From Mesomycoplasma ovipneumoniae SC01 (GTDB lineage Bacteria; Bacillota_I; Bacilli_A; Mycoplasmatales; Metamycoplasmataceae): DNA of 64,000 bases. Shown in pieces: positions 31,928 to 43,124 of the stretch. Location: positions 28,419-92,418 of the forward strand of contig NZ_AFHO01000008.1 in assembly GCF_000218525.1 (NCBI RefSeq), read 5' to 3'. A model generated the notes under the pieces. The model made no database searches. It saw nothing but the letters and a program-made list of their open reading frames with translations, and was not told the DNA's origin. How positions within the stretch are numbered: position 1 is the stretch's first letter; every line of letters starts with the position of its first letter. The position numbers were made by a program, and so were the translations under genes.

Positions 31928-34864
31928 ATGAAGTTAATTAAAATTGAAATTGAAGGTTTTAAATCCTTCGCAGAACCCGTGAGCATCAAATTTGACGGTT
32001 CTATTGTTGGAATAATTGGACCAAATGGTTCAGGAAAATCAAACATAAATGATGCAATTAAATGGGTTTTAGGTGAAAAATCAGCGAAACAACTACGTGG
32101 ATACAATATGGACGATGTTATTTTTGCTGGTTCAAAAACAGTCGCTCCTGTTGAAAAGGCGATGGTAAAATTAACGTTTAGTGATGAAAGTCGCGAAGAT
32201 TCTGCCCAAATTTTTACAATTTCACGACTTATTAAAAGAGGTCAAGGCACTAATGAATATTTTTATAATGACCAACCAGTTCGCTATAAAGATATCCGTA
32301 ATTTAGCAATTGAGGCTGGAATTTCAAAGTCATCACTTGCAATTATTTCTCAAGGTACAATTTCTGAAATCGCTGAGTCAACTCCTGACCAAAGAAAGCT
32401 TGTAATTGAAGAAGTTGCCGGAACTTCCAAGTACAAAAATGATAAACAAGAAGCTATTGTAAAACTTGATCAGACCCTTATGGGCATTGAAAAAATTGAA
32501 ATTCGTGTAAAAGAGCTTGAAACTCAAGCAAAACAACTTGAAAAACAAGCAAAAAATGCCAAAATATATTTAGAAAAATCAAAACAATTAGAATCAGTTG
32601 AAGTTGGATTAATCGTTAGTGATATCAAAAAGTTTCAAACTGAATTAGAAAAAATTGACGAGCAATTATCACGCCTTAAATTTGAAGAGCCTAAATTTGT
32701 AAGTGAAATTGAATCTAATGAAAGAATAATAAATGACAATGTCCAAAGAAGAACGCAAACTGATTTAGAAATTACTGAAAAAAGCAATCAAATAAATAAT
32801 CTTAAAAGCGAAATTAACAATATAAACTTAACTTATGCTAAAATGACGCAACTTCAGGAGATGATATTATCCCAGCAAATTAACGTTAATTTTGAACAAA
32901 AAATAGCCGCTTTAAAGCAAAGGCATGATCAAATTCTAGTTGAGAAAGACAATTTTTCGAACCTAATTAGTCAAAACAAACAAACAAAATCAGAAATTGC
33001 TCAAAAAATTGCTGATTTAAGTGCCAAAAAATCAGAAATTGACTCAAAATTAAACAGTTTAAATTCAGAAAAAATTATAAGTCAAACACAAATTTTTGAA
33101 TTGCAAAAAACACTTGAATCTAGGTCTTTTTTGCCCAAAGGTACAAAAGTAATTGTTGAAAATAGCCATCTTTTTTCAGGCTATTGCGGTCTTGTTTCTG
33201 ATTTAATTAAAATTCCACAAAAATATACAGATGCAATTGAAACCGCTCTTGGCTCAAGTTTAAAACAAATTGTTGTTGAAAAACCAGAAAATGCCGTTGA
33301 AGCGATTAATTTTTTGAAAAAAAATCACGCCGGAAGTGCAACATTTATTCCACTTTCAACATTAAAACCACGATTTATTCCTGATTTGTATTTAACTCAC
33401 CTTCAGACTCAAGAGAGTTTTATCGGAATTGGTTCTAATTTGGTAAATTATGAGAAAAAATACCAAATTTTAGCTGATTTTTTGCTTGGTGGCGTTATTG
33501 TTAATGATAGAATCGACAATGTTAATAAAATTTCTAAATTTGTTGATCATAAATTTGTTGTTGTCACTTTAGATGGCGATATAGTCCGCACAAGCGGTAT
33601 AATTTCCGGTGGTTTTAAACAAAAAAATGATTCATTTCATTCTTTGGAATTAAGAATTAATGACCTTAAAAATAAAGTGAATTTTTTTGAGAAAAAAATT
33701 CAAGAATTTAAGGTAGAATCAAATAATCTTGAACAAACCATCAATAAAGAATCTTACTTTTTGCAGCAAACCGAAATTTCTCTTGATGAATTAGAAAATA
33801 AATATAATGCTGCAAAAGCCGAGCTTGATAAAATTAGAGTTGAAAATGAAGGAATTGAAGCTGTATCTCAAAGTGACGAAATTGATTCAAAAATTAATGA
33901 CACTTTAAAACAAAAAATTGAACTTGAAAATTCAATTGCAGCCCTTGAATCTGAGCTAAAAATTTTAAACCGGGAAAAACAAGAATATGACTCCCAAATT
34001 TCTAAATTAACAATTTTAGTTCAGCAACTCAATCAAAGTCAGCGAAATGTTAATGCTGAATTAAACAAAAATCAAACAAGTAAAGAAAAATATGAGTTTC
34101 TTTTAACAAATCTAAAAACCACCTTGTCGCAAAAATATAATCTCACCTTTGAATCAGCGCTTGAAACACACCAATTAGAAATTGAAACTCAAGATGCCCA
34201 CGATCTTGTTAATAGTTTAAATTCGGAAATAAAAGCGCTAGGTAATATAAATCTTGATGCAATTGAAGATTTTCAAACCACATCAAATCGACTTGAAAAA
34301 TTAAAAACAAGCCAACATGAACTTGAAGTGGCTAGATCAAAAATTTTAGAAGTAATTTCTGATCTTGACAAAATTATAATCGCAAAAACTCAAGAAATTG
34401 TTGACCTTGTAAATTCTGAATTTAACTTGGTTTTTCAAAATATGTTTGGTGGTGGAAGTGCTAAAATTTATTTTAGCGACAAAAATGATATTTTGAATTC
34501 TGGAATTGAAATAAGCGCTCAACCACCAGGCAAAACTATCAAAAATATCCGCCTTTTTTCAGGTGGAGAAAAAGCAATAATCGCAATTTCGCTATTATTT
34601 TCAATTATAAAAGCCCGGCCAATTCCACTTTGTATTCTTGATGAAGTTGAGGCTGCCCTTGATGAGGCTAACGTAATTCGTTATGTTGAATTTTTAAAGC
34701 AACTAAAACAAAAAACACAATTTTTAATTATCACTCATCGTCATGGAACAATGTCTCGCGTTGATCAACTTTTAGGAATTACAATGCAAAAACGCGGAGT
34801 TAGTTCAATTTTTTCTGTTGAACTTTCCAAAGCAAAAGAAATTTTAAAAGATGAACTGCAATAA
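31928..34864 (+). CDS. smc: Chromosome segregation protein SMC
   Basis: 978-residue condensin ATPase that organises the chromosome. The head has Walker A GPNGSGKSN (residues 31-39) and the Q-loop region. Long coiled coils rich in Lys, Glu, Gln and Asn run from about residue 165 to 395 and 560 to 800, separated by the hinge (FSGYCGLVSDLIKIP...TALGSSLKQIVV and GDIVRTSGIISGGF). The C-terminal head has the signature RLFSGGEKAI and Walker B LCILDEVEAALDEANV. Shorter than the 1,150-1,190 typical elsewhere but normal for mycoplasmas. No SD is visible before the ATG. Confidence 0.95.
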   Translation: MKLIKIEIEGFKSFAEPVSIKFDGSIVGIIGPNGSGKSNINDAIKWVLGEKSAKQLRGYNMDDVIFAGSKTVAPVEKAMVKLTFSDESREDSAQIFTISRLIKRGQGTNEYFYNDQPVRYKDIRNLAIEAGISKSSLAIISQGTISEIAESTPDQRKLVIEEVAGTSKYKNDKQEAIVKLDQTLMGIEKIEIRVKELETQAKQLEKQAKNAKIYLEKSKQLESVEVGLIVSDIKKFQTELEKIDEQLSRLKFEEPKFVSEIESNERIINDNVQRRTQTDLEITEKSNQINNLKSEINNINLTYAKMTQLQEMILSQQINVNFEQKIAALKQRHDQILVEKDNFSNLISQNKQTKSEIAQKIADLSAKKSEIDSKLNSLNSEKIISQTQIFELQKTLESRSFLPKGTKVIVENSHLFSGYCGLVSDLIKIPQKYTDAIETALGSSLKQIVVEKPENAVEAINFLKKNHAGSATFIPLSTLKPRFIPDLYLTHLQTQESFIGIGSNLVNYEKKYQILADFLLGGVIVNDRIDNVNKISKFVDHKFVVVTLDGDIVRTSGIISGGFKQKNDSFHSLELRINDLKNKVNFFEKKIQEFKVESNNLEQTINKESYFLQQTEISLDELENKYNAAKAELDKIRVENEGIEAVSQSDEIDSKINDTLKQKIELENSIAALESELKILNREKQEYDSQISKLTILVQQLNQSQRNVNAELNKNQTSKEKYEFLLTNLKTTLSQKYNLTFESALETHQLEIETQDAHDLVNSLNSEIKALGNINLDAIEDFQTTSNRLEKLKTSQHELEVARSKILEVISDLDKIIIAKTQEIVDLVNSEFNLVFQNMFGGGSAKIYFSDKNDILNSGIEISAQPPGKTIKNIRLFSGGEKAIIAISLLFSIIKARPIPLCILDEVEAALDEANVIRYVEFLKQLKQKTQFLIITHRHGTMSRVDQLLGITMQKRGVSSIFSVELSKAKEILKDELQ

Positions 34865-34947
34865 TTTTGCAATTTGTTATTAACAAATACAAAATTATGT
34901 TATAATTATATATTTACTAAGATTTATTTTTTTTAAAAGGAGCCAAA

Positions 34948-35100
34948 ATGCCAAGAGAAGGACTAACATTAAGATGCATTGATTGCAAAATGGAAAATTA
35001 TATCACTAAAAAAAATAAAAAAACAAAGCCTGAAAAAATTGAAGTAAAAAAACATTGCCATAAATGCAACAAACACACTTTACACCGTGAGAAAAAATAA
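34948..35100 (+). CDS. rpmG: 50S ribosomal protein L33
   Basis: 50 residues, with [30 protein letters not shown] and [13 protein letters not shown] show the L33 pattern with two C-x-x-C zinc ligand pairs (CIDC, CHKC-type HCHKC). A zinc-containing (C+) form. Confidence 0.93.
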   Translation: MPREGLTLRCIDCKMENYITKKNKKTKPEKIEVKKHCHKCNKHTLHREKK

Positions 35101-35101
35101 T

Positions 35102-36136
35102 ATGAATCCTAAGTATTTAAATAAAGCTTTTGAAGAAAACAATTTAGATGTTATAATTTCATTTTCTTATCAAACTCGCCTTTGGTTGACAAAAGTTTCA
35201 GCTACTGATGGTCTTTTATTTATTCAAAAGAGCGATTCTTATTTGTTTGTTGACGGCCGTTATATTGAAGCAGCCCAAAAAAATGCTAAAAATTGTCAAG
35301 TTTTACTAATTACAAAGCAAAATATTGAGGATTTTTTAGCCCAAAAAAAATATCATCGAATTGGAGTTGAGGCTGAATATTTAACAGTTGAACAACTTAA
35401 TAAAATAAAACAGTGATTCCCTAGTTCGGAGATTATCAATTTATCAGCTCAACTTTTTCGAATTATTAAAACTGACGAAGAAATTCAAAACATCCAAAAA
35501 GCAGTTAATATTTCACTTGAAGCTTATAGCAAAATTTTGCCAAAAATTCAACCAGGATTAACTGAAAAATCAATTGATATTGACCTAAATTATCAAATGA
35601 AATTACTTGGGGCTGAAAAAGAATCTTTTGATTCAATAATTGCAACCGGCCCAAATTCAGCAATGCCTCATTGAAGAGCTAGTTCTGCAAAAATTCTTGA
35701 CAATGATCTTCTAAAAATTGATTTTGGTGCTCTTTATAATGGTTATTGCGCTGATATTACTAGAACTTCATATCTTGGAAAACTAGATTCAAAAAAAGAG
35801 GAAATTCTTGAAATTGTCAAAAAAGCTGCAGAATTAGGGCGTAAAAAAGTTGCTCCTGGTGTTAAGGCATCAGAAATTGACAAAGCTTGCCGTGATTATA
35901 TTAGCCAAAAAGGTTATGGACAATATTTTGTTCATTCAACTGGTCACGGAGTTGGAATTGATATTCATGAATTGCCTGTTGTTAGTGCCAATAGTGATAC
36001 AATTTTAGAGCCAGGAATGGTTATAACTGTTGAACCTGGAATATATATCCCCGGACTGGGTGGTGCTCGAATCGAGGATGTTGTTCTTGTAACTGAAAAT
36101 GGATTTAAAACACTTTCTCGCAAAGAAGAATCATAA
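35102..36136 (+). CDS. pepP: Xaa-Pro aminopeptidase (M24)
   Basis: 344 residues, ATG at 35102, overlapping nothing but only one base after rpmG. The N-terminal creatinase-like domain includes [18 protein letters not shown]. The catalytic pita-bread domain has the five metal ligands in order: [17 protein letters not shown] (two Asp), [15 protein letters not shown] (His), [15 protein letters not shown] (Glu) and ARIEDVVLV (Glu). It removes N-terminal residues before proline from peptides imported by Opp-type transporters. Confidence 0.93.
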
Positions 36137-36141
36137 AAAGC

Positions 36142-36176
36142 TTATTTTTTTGCAATTAAAATTAGCAAAAAAATAA
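36142..36176 (+). terminator. Terminator after pepP
   Basis: Perfect arms TTATTTTTTTGC and GCAAAAAAATAA around an 11-base loop; bidirectional in look but lacks a long 3' T run. Confidence 0.5.
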
Positions 36177-36216
36177 AAAAATTAATTAAAAATATGTTAT
36201 AATATTTAATTAATTT

Positions 36217-36293
36217 GGTGGATGTGGCGAAGTGGCTAACGCATCGGGTTGTGGTTCCGACATACGCGGGTTCGATCCCCGTCATCCGCCCCA
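36217..36293 (+). tRNA. tRNA-His (GTG)
   Basis: Cloverleaf with anticodon loop TTGTGGT, T-arm GGGTTCGATCCCC and encoded CCA. An extra G at position -1 pairs with C73, the histidine identity feature. A TATAAT lies about 15 bases upstream. Confidence 0.95.
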
Positions 36294-36316
36294 TTTCTTT
36301 CGTAGACCAAAAAACT

Positions 36317-36346
36317 AAACTAGACTGCTTAAAGTCTAGTTTTTTA
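36317..36346 (+). terminator. Terminator after tRNA-His
   Basis: Arms AAACTAGACT and AGTCTAGTTT followed by T6. Confidence 0.85.
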
Positions 36347-36360
36347 TATTTAGAATTTTT

Positions 36361-36940
36361 TCCTTAGTTTTGCAGTTTGAGGCAAAAATTCATTTTTTAG
36401 CGAATATAAATATGCAAAAATACCGCTAAATCCGTGTTTTTTGGCGCAAAATCTTAATTTTTATTATTTTAAAATTCACCTTTTGAAAAAAAAAAAAAAA
36501 ATGCTTGGTCTAAGAAAATTTTAGGTTATAATTAGTCTCACTAAGAATAAATTAATAAATTTTTATATTAGAATTAAGGGGGAATAAGTTATGTTTTTTG
36601 TCTAAAAAAATCAGAAAATGCGAATTTTCCATTATGTTTTTTAATATAATGGCATGCCTTAAATTTAACCGTTTAGAAATCTACAAATTTATGGCTTTTA
36701 ATTATTGTTCTTTCAAAACTTCATATGTTTTTTTAGGCTCAATTTAAATAAAAATGAGTTTTCTATTTGCATTGAGTTTAAATAGTAGTTGTATTTTTTA
36801 TGGTTTTTGTTATTTTATCCATAAATTGATTTTTGCCAGTGTTTTAAAATAGGTAATTAACTTTTGCCAAAAAAGTTAAAAAACGCCTAAAACCTGAGAC
36901 TTTTTTAAAATTACCTCATCAAACTAGGAAACTTAGGATA
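36361..36940 (+). mobile_element. Dispersed inverted-repeat element, copy 3
   Basis: Occupies most of the 730-base gap between tRNA-His and pdhB. Left end CCTTAGTTTTGCAGTTTGAG, right end inverse of CCTAAGTTTCCTAGTTTGAT. A16 tract at 36486-36501, then promoter, SD, mini-ORF and terminator, then the hairpin CTCAATTTAAA/TTTGCATTGAG. No long flanking duplication is visible for this copy. Confidence 0.75.
36539..36700 (+). ncRNA. Putative small RNA of element copy 3
   Basis: TTGGTC (36505-36510) and TATAAT (36527-36532), 16-base spacer. SD AAGGGGGAA, ATG TTT TTT GTC TAA at 36591-36605. Terminator arms GCCTTAAATTT and AAATTTATGGC from 36656, with a short T run. Confidence 0.5.
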
Positions 36941-36942
36941 AT

Positions 36943-36986
36943 AAAAAACCCTTAAAATCAAAGGACTTTATGATTTTAAGGGTTTA
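36943..36986 (-). terminator. Terminator after pdhB
   Basis: Arms AAACCCTTAAAATCA / TGATTTTAAGGGTTT around AAGGACTTTA, with an A-rich left flank that is a T run on the minus strand. Confidence 0.85.
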
Positions 36987-37024
36987 TTTTTAATAATTAG
37001 GAAGATTTTTAAACATTCAAATTA

Positions 37025-38029
37025 TTAAGAGTTCATAATTTGACGAATTTTATCGATTATTTTTTCTTTTGTAATTGCGTGGAAATTTTCACCTTTTGCT
37101 AACGGAACTGTAATATCATATCCAGTAAGACGAGCAGGAGCTGCTTCTAAATATTCAAATGCTTTTTCGTTAACACGAGTTATAATTTCGGCTGAAACTG
37201 AAAAAGATTTAACAGCTTCATGAACAACTAAAATACGTCCAGTTTTTTTAACTGATTCGATAATAGTTTCAGTATCAACTGGCTTAATTGTTCTTAGGTC
37301 GATTAATTCAACATCAACATCTTCAAGTCCAGGAGTTGAACTAAGAGCTTGAATAGCGGCGATTGATTCGTGAACTTGAGCACCGTAAGTTACGAGTGTT
37401 AGGTCACTTCCTTCTTTAATTACATTAGCTTTTCCGATTGGAACTTCGTAAATTCCAGCAGGAATTTCTTGTTTAAATGCACGGTATATTTTTTTTGGCT
37501 CAAGAAAAACAACCGGATCTGGGTCATTAATTGCGGCAATTAAAAGACCTTTTGTATCATATGGAGTTGAAGGCATAACAACTTTTAGTCCAGGAATGTG
37601 GGCAAAAAGTGCTTCAATTGCTTCTGAGTGGTGCTCTAGGGCACGAACTCCACCTGCCATTGGCATTCTTAAAACCATTGGCACAGTAAAGCGACCACGG
37701 GAACGGTTACGATAACGGGCTCCGTGAACAAAAAGCTGTTGAAAGGCAGGGAATGAAAAACCTTGGAATTGCATTTCTGCAATTGGACGTAGCCCGGCAA
37801 TGGCTGCTCCAACTGCAACACCACAAATAGATGCTTCTGCTATTGGGGCATCTCAAACACGTTCAATTCCGTATTTTTTTTGTAATCCTTCAGTTGCACG
37901 GAAAACTCCGCCTTCAAATCCAGCATCTTCTCCTCAAAGAACAACACGAGGATCTTTTTCCATCATTAAATCAATAGCATTTGTAACTGCACCGATATTA
38001 TTTAGAGCGATTTTATCTGAATTTGCCAT
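37025..38029 (-). CDS. pdhB: Pyruvate dehydrogenase E1 component, beta subunit
   Basis: 334 residues. VLWGEDAGFEGGVFRATEGL, DAPIAEASICGVAVGAAIAG, MPMAGGVRALEHHSEAIEALF and VVMPSTPYDTKGLLIAAI are conserved E1-beta segments. With PdhA it decarboxylates pyruvate to acetyl-CoA via E2/E3, which are not encoded here. The start ATG overlaps the pdhA stop by one base (TAATG), giving tight coupling. GC content is a little higher than in neighbouring genes, as expected for a highly expressed enzyme. Confidence 0.97.
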
Positions 38030-39153
38030 TATTTAGCTCCTTTAAAAAATTCGATTGCTTCTTGTTTTTGTTCTTGAAGTTCTGGGGGCAATGTCTCGTA
38101 AGTGTGATCGAAAATTTCATCGATTGTTGAATCTAAACCAATTAGAGATTTTTCGTAAGTTTCTTTAACAACAGTTAAAGAATCATCTCAAATTTTTTGT
38201 TTTTCTTCTTCAGTTAAAATGCCACGATCAAACATGTATTTTTCAATACGGTGCATTGGCTCTCATTTTTCATGTTCTTTTTCTTCTTCTTCAGTTCGAT
38301 AAATTCTTGGGTTATCAGAAGAAGTGTGAACACCTTGACGTCAAGTAACAAATTCAACAAGAACAGGACCATTTCCGGCGCGAGCATAATCAACTGCTTC
38401 TTGAATTACTTCGTAGGAAGCTAAAAGGTCATTTCCGTCAACACGAAGTCCAGGCATTCCTGCAGCTTTTGCTTTTGCAGCAATTGTTGAAGCGGCATTT
38501 TCGTATTTATTAGGTGTTGAAATTGCTCATTGGTTATTATTTACGCAAAATACAACAGGTCATTTTCAAATACTTGCAATATTTAGAGCTTCGTAAAATT
38601 CACCTTCAGCAGTTCCACCATTACCAATAAAACTCATTGAAACAATTTTTTTACCGGTTAATTTTGCAGCATAACCGATTCCGGCAGCATGTGAAAATTG
38701 AGTTCCAATTGGAATGTTAATTGGTAAAACATTAACACCTTTAGGAATTACATTTCCTTTTTCGCTTCCGTTTCAGTATTGCATTTGGTTTATCATTGGT
38801 ACACCAAGATATAACATTGTTGCATTTGAACGGAAAGCAGGTACGAATCAGTCATCTTTTGTAAGTGCCATTCCTGAAGCAACTTGAAGAGCTTCTTCAC
38901 CAAAGTTAGGGGCAAAAGTTAACATTCGACCTTGACGTTGAAGTTGGGTCATATAAACATCTTGTTGACGTGATAAAACCATAAACTCATAGGCTTTTTT
39001 GATTTGATCAGCAGATAATCTAATATCTTTTGACTCATCAATTTGGCCAAAAACAGTCGAAGTTAAGAGATTTCCATCAATATCGAGAAACCTAACCATT
39101 TCATGGTCTTTATCCATAATTAGATCGGGTTTGACATAACGAAATTTTTCCAT
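38029..39153 (-). CDS. pdhA: Pyruvate dehydrogenase E1 component, alpha subunit
   Basis: 374 residues. The thiamine diphosphate site reads VSMSFIGNGGTAEGEFYEALNIASIWKWPVVFCVNNNQWAIS (split GDG-like GNGGT...NNNQ; the usual GDG Asp is Asn-Gly here as in other mycoplasmas). Regulatory-loop HTSSDNPRIYR follows. FAPNFGEEALQVASG and SHAAGIGYAAK are also typical. SD AAAGGAG upstream. First gene of the pdhA-pdhB operon; E2 and E3 genes must lie elsewhere. Confidence 0.97.
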
Positions 39154-39290
39154 GAATCTCCTTTTTTTATAATTTTTTAATATTTTAAATTATAAACTCA
39201 AAAAAAACAAAAAAAATTTTTTAATTTGAGCTTACAATAAAATTATAACAAAATTTAAAAATTTTGTTACTTAATTTTTGAGTCAAAAAA

Positions 39291-39806
39291 TTACTTTATT
39301 TTAATGAGTGAAGTAACCTCATAATTTTCTAATTTTTTTCGACCTTCTAATTGTTCGAGCTCAATTAAAAAAATAATTTTTGAAACAATAGCTCCGGCAT
39401 TTTCGATCATTTTTGTGATGGCATTCACGGTTCCTCCAGTTGCGAGCACATCATCAATAATAGCCACTTTTTGGCCTGGTTTGATCATTCCGGTTTGAAC
39501 TTCTAAAATTGCAGATCCATATTCTAAATCATAGGCAAATTCTTCGACATCACCTGGCAATTTTCCGGCTTTTCTAACCATTATGAATGGTTTTGAAAGA
39601 AAAGCGGCTGTTGGTGTTCCGAATAAAAAACCTCGAGCATCTGGCCCAACAATTATATCAACATCCTTAGCAAGCGATGCCATTTCAACAATTGCATAAT
39701 TTAAAGCTTTACCATTGGCAAGTAATGGCGAAATGTCTTTAAAACTAATCCCTTTTTTTGGGAAGTTTTCAACTGTGCGAATAAAATTTTCTAAGTTAAT
39801 TTTCAT
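39291..39806 (-). CDS. apt: Adenine phosphoribosyltransferase
   Basis: 171 residues; salvages adenine to AMP using PRPP. VENFPKKGISFKDISPLL is the APRT N-terminal signature, VGPDARGFLFGTPTAAFL the following segment, VRKAGKLPG the base loop, and VAIIDDVLATGGTVNAI the PRPP-binding motif. It follows the permease gene on the same strand with an 18-base gap. Confidence 0.97.
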   Translation of the reverse strand: MKINLENFIRTVENFPKKGISFKDISPLLANGKALNYAIVEMASLAKDVDIIVGPDARGFLFGTPTAAFLSKPFIMVRKAGKLPGDVEEFAYDLEYGSAILEVQTGMIKPGQKVAIIDDVLATGGTVNAITKMIENAGAIVSKIIFLIELEQLEGRKKLENYEVTSLIKIK

Positions 39807-39824
39807 AACTTTCTTATATTATAT

Positions 39825-41408
39825 TTATAATTTGCTTTTTTTAACAGTTTTTTTTATTTTTTTTGTTAAATAAGTTCAAAATACCGGAAAAACAGGGACA
39901 ATTATAAAGAAAATAAGAACAATAACTTTTGTAATTCTAGTTTTTAGAATTAAGTTAAAATTTTCAATCTCAGGTTGATAAATCAAAATTGTAAAAAGAT
40001 CGATAATTGGTACGACAACCGCAAATAATAAAATTAATGAAATGCAAATTACGGAAATATAACCAAAAAACAGGAAGTATTTTTGTTTTTCGACAGCAAT
40101 TTTTTTTGTTTTTCGATTTTTAATACAACCATAAATAGCAGCAGCAATCAGTAAAAAACTAATTAAGGCCGATCAATTTCCAGTAATATCAGCAAATGAA
40201 TATAAATTATTTAATTTTTGACCATAAGTCCCGTATTCTTGATCATCAAAGCCAAAAACACCAATAAGTGTAAAAATAATTAGACACAAAACTGAAAAAA
40301 TAATTAAAAAATAAGTTGAAACAACAGGTTTATTTAAATTTATATGTTTTTTTCACCTTTTGAGCAAAAAAAACTCGTTTTTGGAAATTAATTCTTCAAG
40401 TGCACGTGGCCCTCACAATGTAAAAACATTAATAATTCCAAGAAGACTAATTCCAATTAGTAAAAAAGTTGTCCCCAAAATTAATTTAATTGTAAGTGGT
40501 GGCCATTTTAATTCATTTTTTGTAATATTAATAAATGACGAAATTGAACCATCGCCAACAATTGAAGTTGCAATTGCAATAAAAAGATAAATTATTGTCG
40601 TGATTCCAATCCCTAAAAGAATAGCAATTGGCGTTTTTTTAGGCTCTTTCATTTCTGATTGCAGACCAGCAGCAGTAAAAAATCCTTCATATGCAAAAAA
40701 TATTCCAGCCATTGAAATTAAAACACCAACACCAGGCAAACTTGAGGAAATTGAAACTCCTTGAGTTTTTATTTTTTCAATACTTGCAAATTCAGGTTGA
40801 GAAAGAAGTTTGTTTGAACCGCCTTGAAAATATAAAATAAAACCGACAATAACTGTCACAAAAATAGGAATAAATTTTGCAATTAAAATAATTTTATTAT
40901 GAAATTCAGCAATTTTTGTATTTAGACTAATTATAAAAAAGTAAATAACAATAACAATTGAAACAACTAAAACGATGACTCAGTCAAATTTTATATTTCA
41001 ATCGCTAGATGATTCAAGGCCAAAAGCTGCAATTGCATCTTGCAAAATTTGCATAAAATAAACAGGCAGAACAAAATAAGTAAAGGGCAAATATAAATAA
41101 ATTATGAAATTTTTTGAAATTTGAAAAAAACTCTCAGAATTAAATAGTTTATTCCAAATAATCACAGATAAATTTGATTTTTTTGTTGCAGATGAAATTT
41201 CAATTAATGCAATTGCCATCGCAACAATTGCAAAACAAGCAAAAATTCAACTTCCAATTGCAAGTCAAAGATTATAACCTGAATTTTCAATAACGGCCTT
41301 GGATTTAAAAAAGATTCCTGCACCTATACTTGCGCCAAGGACGATTAAAAGAGCGCCAAAAAAGGTGATTTTCTGAGACTTGTTCTTTTCAAGCGTCCTT
41401 GTTGCCAT
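39825..41408 (-). CDS. APC-family amino acid permease
   Basis: 527 residues with about 12 hydrophobic segments. The first helix contains LIVLGASIGAGIFFKS, the unwound G-x-G region that binds the amino acid in APC transporters, and a later segment MAGIFFAYEGFFTAAGLQSEMKEPKKTPIAI is the conserved E-x-K-P-x-K-x-x-P loop. Substrate cannot be told. An SD AAGGGAAA is upstream. It probably forms a unit with apt downstream. Confidence 0.88.
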
Positions 41409-41479
41409 ATTTTTCCCTTCTTGAAGTTGGATCATATTATACCATATTTTTCAAAAAGTTCTATAAATTTAAAGCTTTT

Positions 41480-42703
41480 TTAGTCTTTGATCAATGGCAA
41501 AAAATATTTTTTGACTAAATTTGTCTTGTCTTCTCCCATAATTAAAAAAGGTGAATCTATCCCAAATTCGTCATATTTATCTTTTAAATTTTCTGTAAAA
41601 AATTGGAGAAATTTACCATAAGCTAACTGGTTATTTATATAAAGTTTGGGTTCATTTAGAAAAACATAGTCAGAATTCATCGAATAGTGAATTTTAGGGT
41701 TAAAAAACTCTTTCAAAAATTGGTTAATTTCGTTGACTAATGATTTTAAATTTAAAAAATTATTTTCTTTAACAGTTCTTAGTTTTTCTTTAAGTGTTTG
41801 AATTTCTTGGTCAATTTTTTGACTAACACTGGAAAAATCACTTTTTGTAGGCTTGTTTTTTTCTTGCTCGTTTTTAGATTTGATTTTTAAGTTTTCTTTT
41901 TGTTCAAAAAGCTCATTAATTTGTTGACTTATTTTACTTTCTTCTTTTTTTGAGTCATCTAATTTTATAGCAAAATCGATGATTGAAATAATAATATTTC
42001 TAGTAAGCTCTTGACTTAATTTAAGAAAATGCAAGTAAAATCTAGCAATATTTATGTGAAAAATTAATTTGACTACCGGGTTTCATTGCCTTTTTTCAGC
42101 TATTAGTTTTTCTTCGATAAAAAGATATTTTTCCTTATTTTTTAAAAATTCATCCAAACTTTTTGATTTATATATGTTTATTTGTTCTTTATAAAATTTT
42201 TGATCATCTAAATTATTAATATTTAAGTCTGTTATATTAATAAGTCCTAAATTTTCATCAAAATATTGACCATCATCATTTGCGCCAAGATTTAAAGTTA
42301 GGTCAATATTTTTAATTTTTTCTTTTAGACTAAGAAAAAGAACCTTTTTTTGGCTAAAATCCATGTTACTATAAAAAGTATTAAAAAATTGAACTAGAAT
42401 TTCTTCAAGACCAAAATACTCTTTTTCATCAATTTGCCCAATTTTTAGCTCTTCAATTTTGCTTTGATCTAAAATTCCGCTAAATTTTGTGCTTGGTTTT
42501 CCTTGATTTTTTGGCAATCCTTTCATAATTGTTTCAAAAACAAAAGGTTTTGATTTGTCTGTGTTACTTTTTATTTTCCCCTTGTTTTGTGAATGGATCG
42601 AATTTATATTAATTTTAAAGCAACTTACAAATAAAAAAACAGGTAAAATCCAAGTTAATTTGAAAAAAAGCAAAATTTTAATATTTTTTTTGAGTTTATG
42701 CAT
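41480..42703 (-). CDS. Hypothetical lipoprotein
   Basis: 407 residues. The leader KLKKNIKILLFFKLTWILPVF ends in a lipobox VSC (Cys about residue 28). The mature part is strongly charged; residues about 240-320 (SKKEESKISQQINELFEQKE... and EIQTLKEKLRTVKENN) form a likely coiled coil, and the C-terminus is more globular. No known family is recognised. Two in-frame TGA codons encode Trp. It is a single gene on the minus strand, transcribed toward the permease with a 71-base gap. Confidence 0.7.
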
Positions 42704-42907
42704 TATAATTTATATTCGCTGTTTTTATCTATATTTTTTTAAAACAGTGAAAAAAGCGGTTTTTTTACTTTTTTTGTAGAAAAATCTAAATATAACTAAT
42801 TTTAATTAGGTAGTTCGTTAAGCAAATTAAAAAAATATTTAAAAAAAACTTTTTTTCTTTTTTTTATGATATAATGTTATATGCTTTTAACTGAACAAAC
42901 CATTAGT

Positions 42908-42993
42908 GCTCGAGTGGTGGAATGGTAGACACAAGGGACTTAAAATCCCTTGGGAGTAATCCCGTGCTGGTTCGAGTCCAGTTTCGAGCACCA
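42908..42993 (+). tRNA. tRNA-Leu (TAA)
   Basis: Acceptor GCTCGAG/TTCGAGC, anticodon loop CTTAAAA, long variable arm GGGAGTAATCCCG typical of leucine, encoded CCA. Confidence 0.95.
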
Positions 42994-42996
42994 AAA

Positions 42997-43072
42997 GCGC
43001 CCTTAGCTCAGCAGGTAGAGCAAATGACTTTTAATCATTGGGTCAGAGGTTCAAATCCTCTAGGGCGTACCA
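42997..43072 (+). tRNA. tRNA-Lys (TTT)
   Basis: Three bases after tRNA-Leu. Acceptor GCGCCCT/AGGGCGT, anticodon loop CTTTTAA, T-arm AGGTTCAAATCCT, encoded CCA. A TATAAT-type box near 42870 could drive both and possibly pfkA. Confidence 0.95.
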
Positions 43073-43124
43073 TTTCAAATTTATTTGTCCATTTTTTTAT
43101 AATTTTTCATTAAAAAGGTTTAAA

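Noticed and set aside
36361..36940. Flanking duplication at copy 3
   Set aside because: I compared both flanks and found only generic AT-rich similarity; the two nearby terminators have different stems.
42922..43113. Plus-strand open frame over tRNA-Leu and tRNA-Lys
   Set aside because: It is the translation of two tRNA genes.
43038..43124. Upstream extension of pfkA
   Set aside because: It runs through tRNA-Lys; the conserved N-terminus MSKKIAILTSGGDSPG begins at 43125 behind an SD.
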